Assembly (NCBI GenBank): GCA_013042895.1
Contig: JABDPD010000153.1
Location: forward strand, 1-6,829
Direction: 5' to 3'
Source of the DNA: Boseongicola sp.
GTDB taxonomy: Bacteria; Pseudomonadota; Alphaproteobacteria; Rhodobacterales; Rhodobacteraceae
DNA: 6,829 nt
The notes beneath the pieces were generated by a model, which saw nothing but the letters and a program-made list of their open reading frames with translations, did not search any database and was not told the DNA's origin. The position numbers were made by a program, and so were the translations under genes. Of the stretch, positions 5,386-6,829 are shown in pieces. The stretch's first letter is position 1. Each line of letters starts with the position of its first letter.

Positions 5386-6351
5386 ATGTCGCTAACCGAC
5401 GCAGAACGGACGAGCTTTGCTGGCGCCTATTGGGCGTTCTTTGCGGTTATCTGTTTTGCGACAAACGACGTGGTGATCAAGTTTCTGTCCGGAGACTATC
5501 CGCTCTATCAAGTCATGTTCGCGCGTTCGCTCGTCGGGATAGTGTTTGTGATCGGCGTCTTGGTTCCGCTCACCGGCACATGGCGCATGCTAAAAACCAA
5601 ACGCCTCACAATCCACCTCGTCCGAGGCCTTTGCGTGGTATTCGCAAACTTCACTTTTTTCCTTGCGCTCGCTGCTCTGCCTTTGGCGGATGCAGTCGCG
5701 ATATTCTTCATCAGCCCGCTTCTGATCTCAGTCTTTTCGGTTATCTTCCTTGGTGAATACGTCGGCCCCCGCCGCTGGGCGGCGATCCTTTTAGGCCTGA
5801 TCGGCGTTCTCATCGTCGTACGCCCGGGCACCACAGCCTTTCAGATTGCGTCGCTCCTGCCGCTCTTTGCCGCTGTCGGCTATGCACTGCTGCATATCCT
5901 GACCCGACGCATCGGAGGCACTGAGAACGCAACTTCAATGGTGTTTTACATCCAACTGACGTTTCTCGCGGTTTCCTCAACCGCCGGCCTCGCTCTCGGC
6001 CACGGCGGATTTGATACCTTCGATCATCCGTCCGCCATCTTCCTGTTGCGCGCGTGGGTCTGGCCCGCCCCCTTCGACCTTGGCCTGATGATATTCTCCG
6101 GCATGGTCACTTCAATCGGCGGCTACATGATTTCCCAAGCATACATGCGCTCCGAAGCCGCCCTCGTAGCGCCATTCGAGTACATCGCCCTGCCGCTTTC
6201 AGTTGTCTTCGGCATCATGCTGTTCGCTGAATTCCCCGACGTCATCGCCCTCTCCGGCATCGCCCTGATCCTGATCTCGGGCCTCGCCCTCATCTGGCGC
6301 GAAGCGGTGGCGCGCAAACAAGCCCGACTCGACGGACCAAACCGGCTATGA
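5386..6351 (+). CDS. EamA/DMT-superfamily transporter
   Basis: Inner-membrane transporter of 321 aa with two EamA repeats, about ten membrane segments. The first repeat spans roughly residues 14-145 (from GAYWAFFAVICFATNDVVIKF through the FFISPLL motif at 107-113 and FLGEYVGPRRW at 121-131 to GVLIVVRPG). The second covers about 155-304, including SIGGYMISQAYMRSEAALV (243-261) and PFEYIALPLSVVFG (263-276). The short basic C-terminal tail is probably cytoplasmic. Family members export or import amino acids, nucleotide-like or other metabolites; the substrate is not predictable here. AGGTGA (5377-5382) precedes the start. The gene follows the DUF188 gene by 30 nt, and its stop codon overlaps the start of the next gene in ATGA. 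Confidence 0.9.
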   Translation: MSLTDAERTSFAGAYWAFFAVICFATNDVVIKFLSGDYPLYQVMFARSLVGIVFVIGVLVPLTGTWRMLKTKRLTIHLVRGLCVVFANFTFFLALAALPLADAVAIFFISPLLISVFSVIFLGEYVGPRRWAAILLGLIGVLIVVRPGTTAFQIASLLPLFAAVGYALLHILTRRIGGTENATSMVFYIQLTFLAVSSTAGLALGHGGFDTFDHPSAIFLLRAWVWPAPFDLGLMIFSGMVTSIGGYMISQAYMRSEAALVAPFEYIALPLSVVFGIMLFAEFPDVIALSGIALILISGLALIWREAVARKQARLDGPNRL

Positions 6352-6829
6352 GCCTCGCTCTCTGGACTTCCCTCGGCCTCACCGCCGCCGCTCCTGTTGT
6401 CGCGGAGACCCTGCGTCGCCCTATGTCTGTGGCCAGGCAAAAAAAAGCCCCAGGTACAATCGCCGTGCTCCCATCCGGGCGCACCCACTACCGCTGGACC
6501 GGCCCAAAGCGCGGCCCCATCGCTGTCTGTATCCACGGGCTTTCATCGCCGCAGTACATCTACGCCGGCACCTCCCGCGCGCTCGCCGCACTGGGGTTTC
6601 GCGTCCTCACGTATGACCTCTATGGCCGAGGCTGGTCCTCGCGCCCTCACGGCAAACAAGATACCGACTACTTCCTGCGCCAACTTCGTGACCTGCTCGA
6701 TTATTTCGGCGTGGACGAACCCCTCACGGTCATCGGCTACTCCATGGGAGGCAACCTCGCGACAGCATTCGCCGCAGAAGAAGGCCTCAGCATCAAATCC
6801 CTCGTCCTCATGGCCCCCGGCGGCCTCGA
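6348..6829 (+). CDS. Alpha/beta hydrolase (partial, runs off right edge)
   Basis: The first 160 codons of an alpha/beta-fold hydrolase, open to the window edge. Seen: a short hydrophobic N-terminus (residues 3-19) that could be a signal or membrane anchor, VCIHGLSS with the oxyanion-hole HG at 63-64, YDLYGRGWSS (89-98, the family's D-x-x-G-x-G-x-S pattern), and the nucleophile elbow GYSMGG (130-135) with S132, followed by LVLMAPGGL. The acid and histidine of the triad lie beyond the window. The GRGWSS pattern places it with esterase, lipase or dehalogenase-like enzymes; the substrate is unknown. The start ATG overlaps the transporter stop as ATGA, so translational coupling is likely and the two may be functionally linked. 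Confidence 0.88.
   Translation, partial: MSLALWTSLGLTAAAPVVAETLRRPMSVARQKKAPGTIAVLPSGRTHYRWTGPKRGPIAVCIHGLSSPQYIYAGTSRALAALGFRVLTYDLYGRGWSSRPHGKQDTDYFLRQLRDLLDYFGVDEPLTVIGYSMGGNLATAFAAEEGLSIKSLVLMAPGGL

Noticed and set aside
6123..6536. 137-codon minus-strand open frame across the transporter/hydrolase junction
   Set aside because: It is antisense to two well-supported genes and shows no domain features.

Overview
The window looks like a chromosomal segment from an alphaproteobacterium, most likely a member of the Rhodobacteraceae/Roseobacter group. This rests on moderate-to-high GC, the strong resemblance of the LysR-type regulator and the fused indolepyruvate oxidoreductase to proteins of that group, and a glutathione-linked formaldehyde enzyme. 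The assignment comes from remembered family sequences, not from a search. I see no transposase, integrase, CRISPR array, tRNA or rRNA, and no sign of recent transfer.

Layout. Positions 1-1865 (minus strand, running off the left edge) hold the N-terminal half or so of a fused indolepyruvate:ferredoxin oxidoreductase. It is divergent from a LysR-type regulator (2012-2923, plus). The gap between them carries a perfect 7-bp palindrome with LysR-type T-N11-A geometry, lying inside the likely promoter of the oxidoreductase. After the regulator comes a 227-bp gap (2924-3150) without a protein gene but rich in signals: a 7-bp palindrome, a 20-bp imperfect tandem repeat, an 8-bp inverted repeat around a sigma70-like promoter, a stem-loop, an unpaired CCTCCC stretch and a strong rho-independent terminator. 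Together these look like a small regulatory RNA gene of about 70 nt with its own activator sites. From 3151 to the right edge five plus-strand genes are packed head to tail: an AEC-family permease, S-formylglutathione hydrolase, a YaiI/YqxD (DUF188) protein, an EamA/DMT-family transporter, and an alpha/beta hydrolase cut by the window edge. Gaps are 16 nt, a 10-nt overlap, 30 nt and a 4-nt overlap, so these are probably one transcription unit.

How the parts may work together. The oxidoreductase would turn aromatic 2-oxo acids into aryl-acetyl-CoA during amino-acid catabolism. The regulator is the right type and orientation to control it. The regulator also resembles the LsrB/VtlR branch of LysR proteins, whose members in Rhizobiales sit next to, and in known cases activate, AbcR-type small RNAs that silence transporter mRNAs by masking ribosome binding sites. 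A small RNA candidate directly downstream, with LysR-like sites in front of it and an anti-Shine-Dalgarno stretch, fits that arrangement. This is the most interesting part of the window. The five-gene cluster has no obvious common pathway: formaldehyde detoxification (fghA) is grouped with two transporters of unknown substrate and two poorly characterised proteins.
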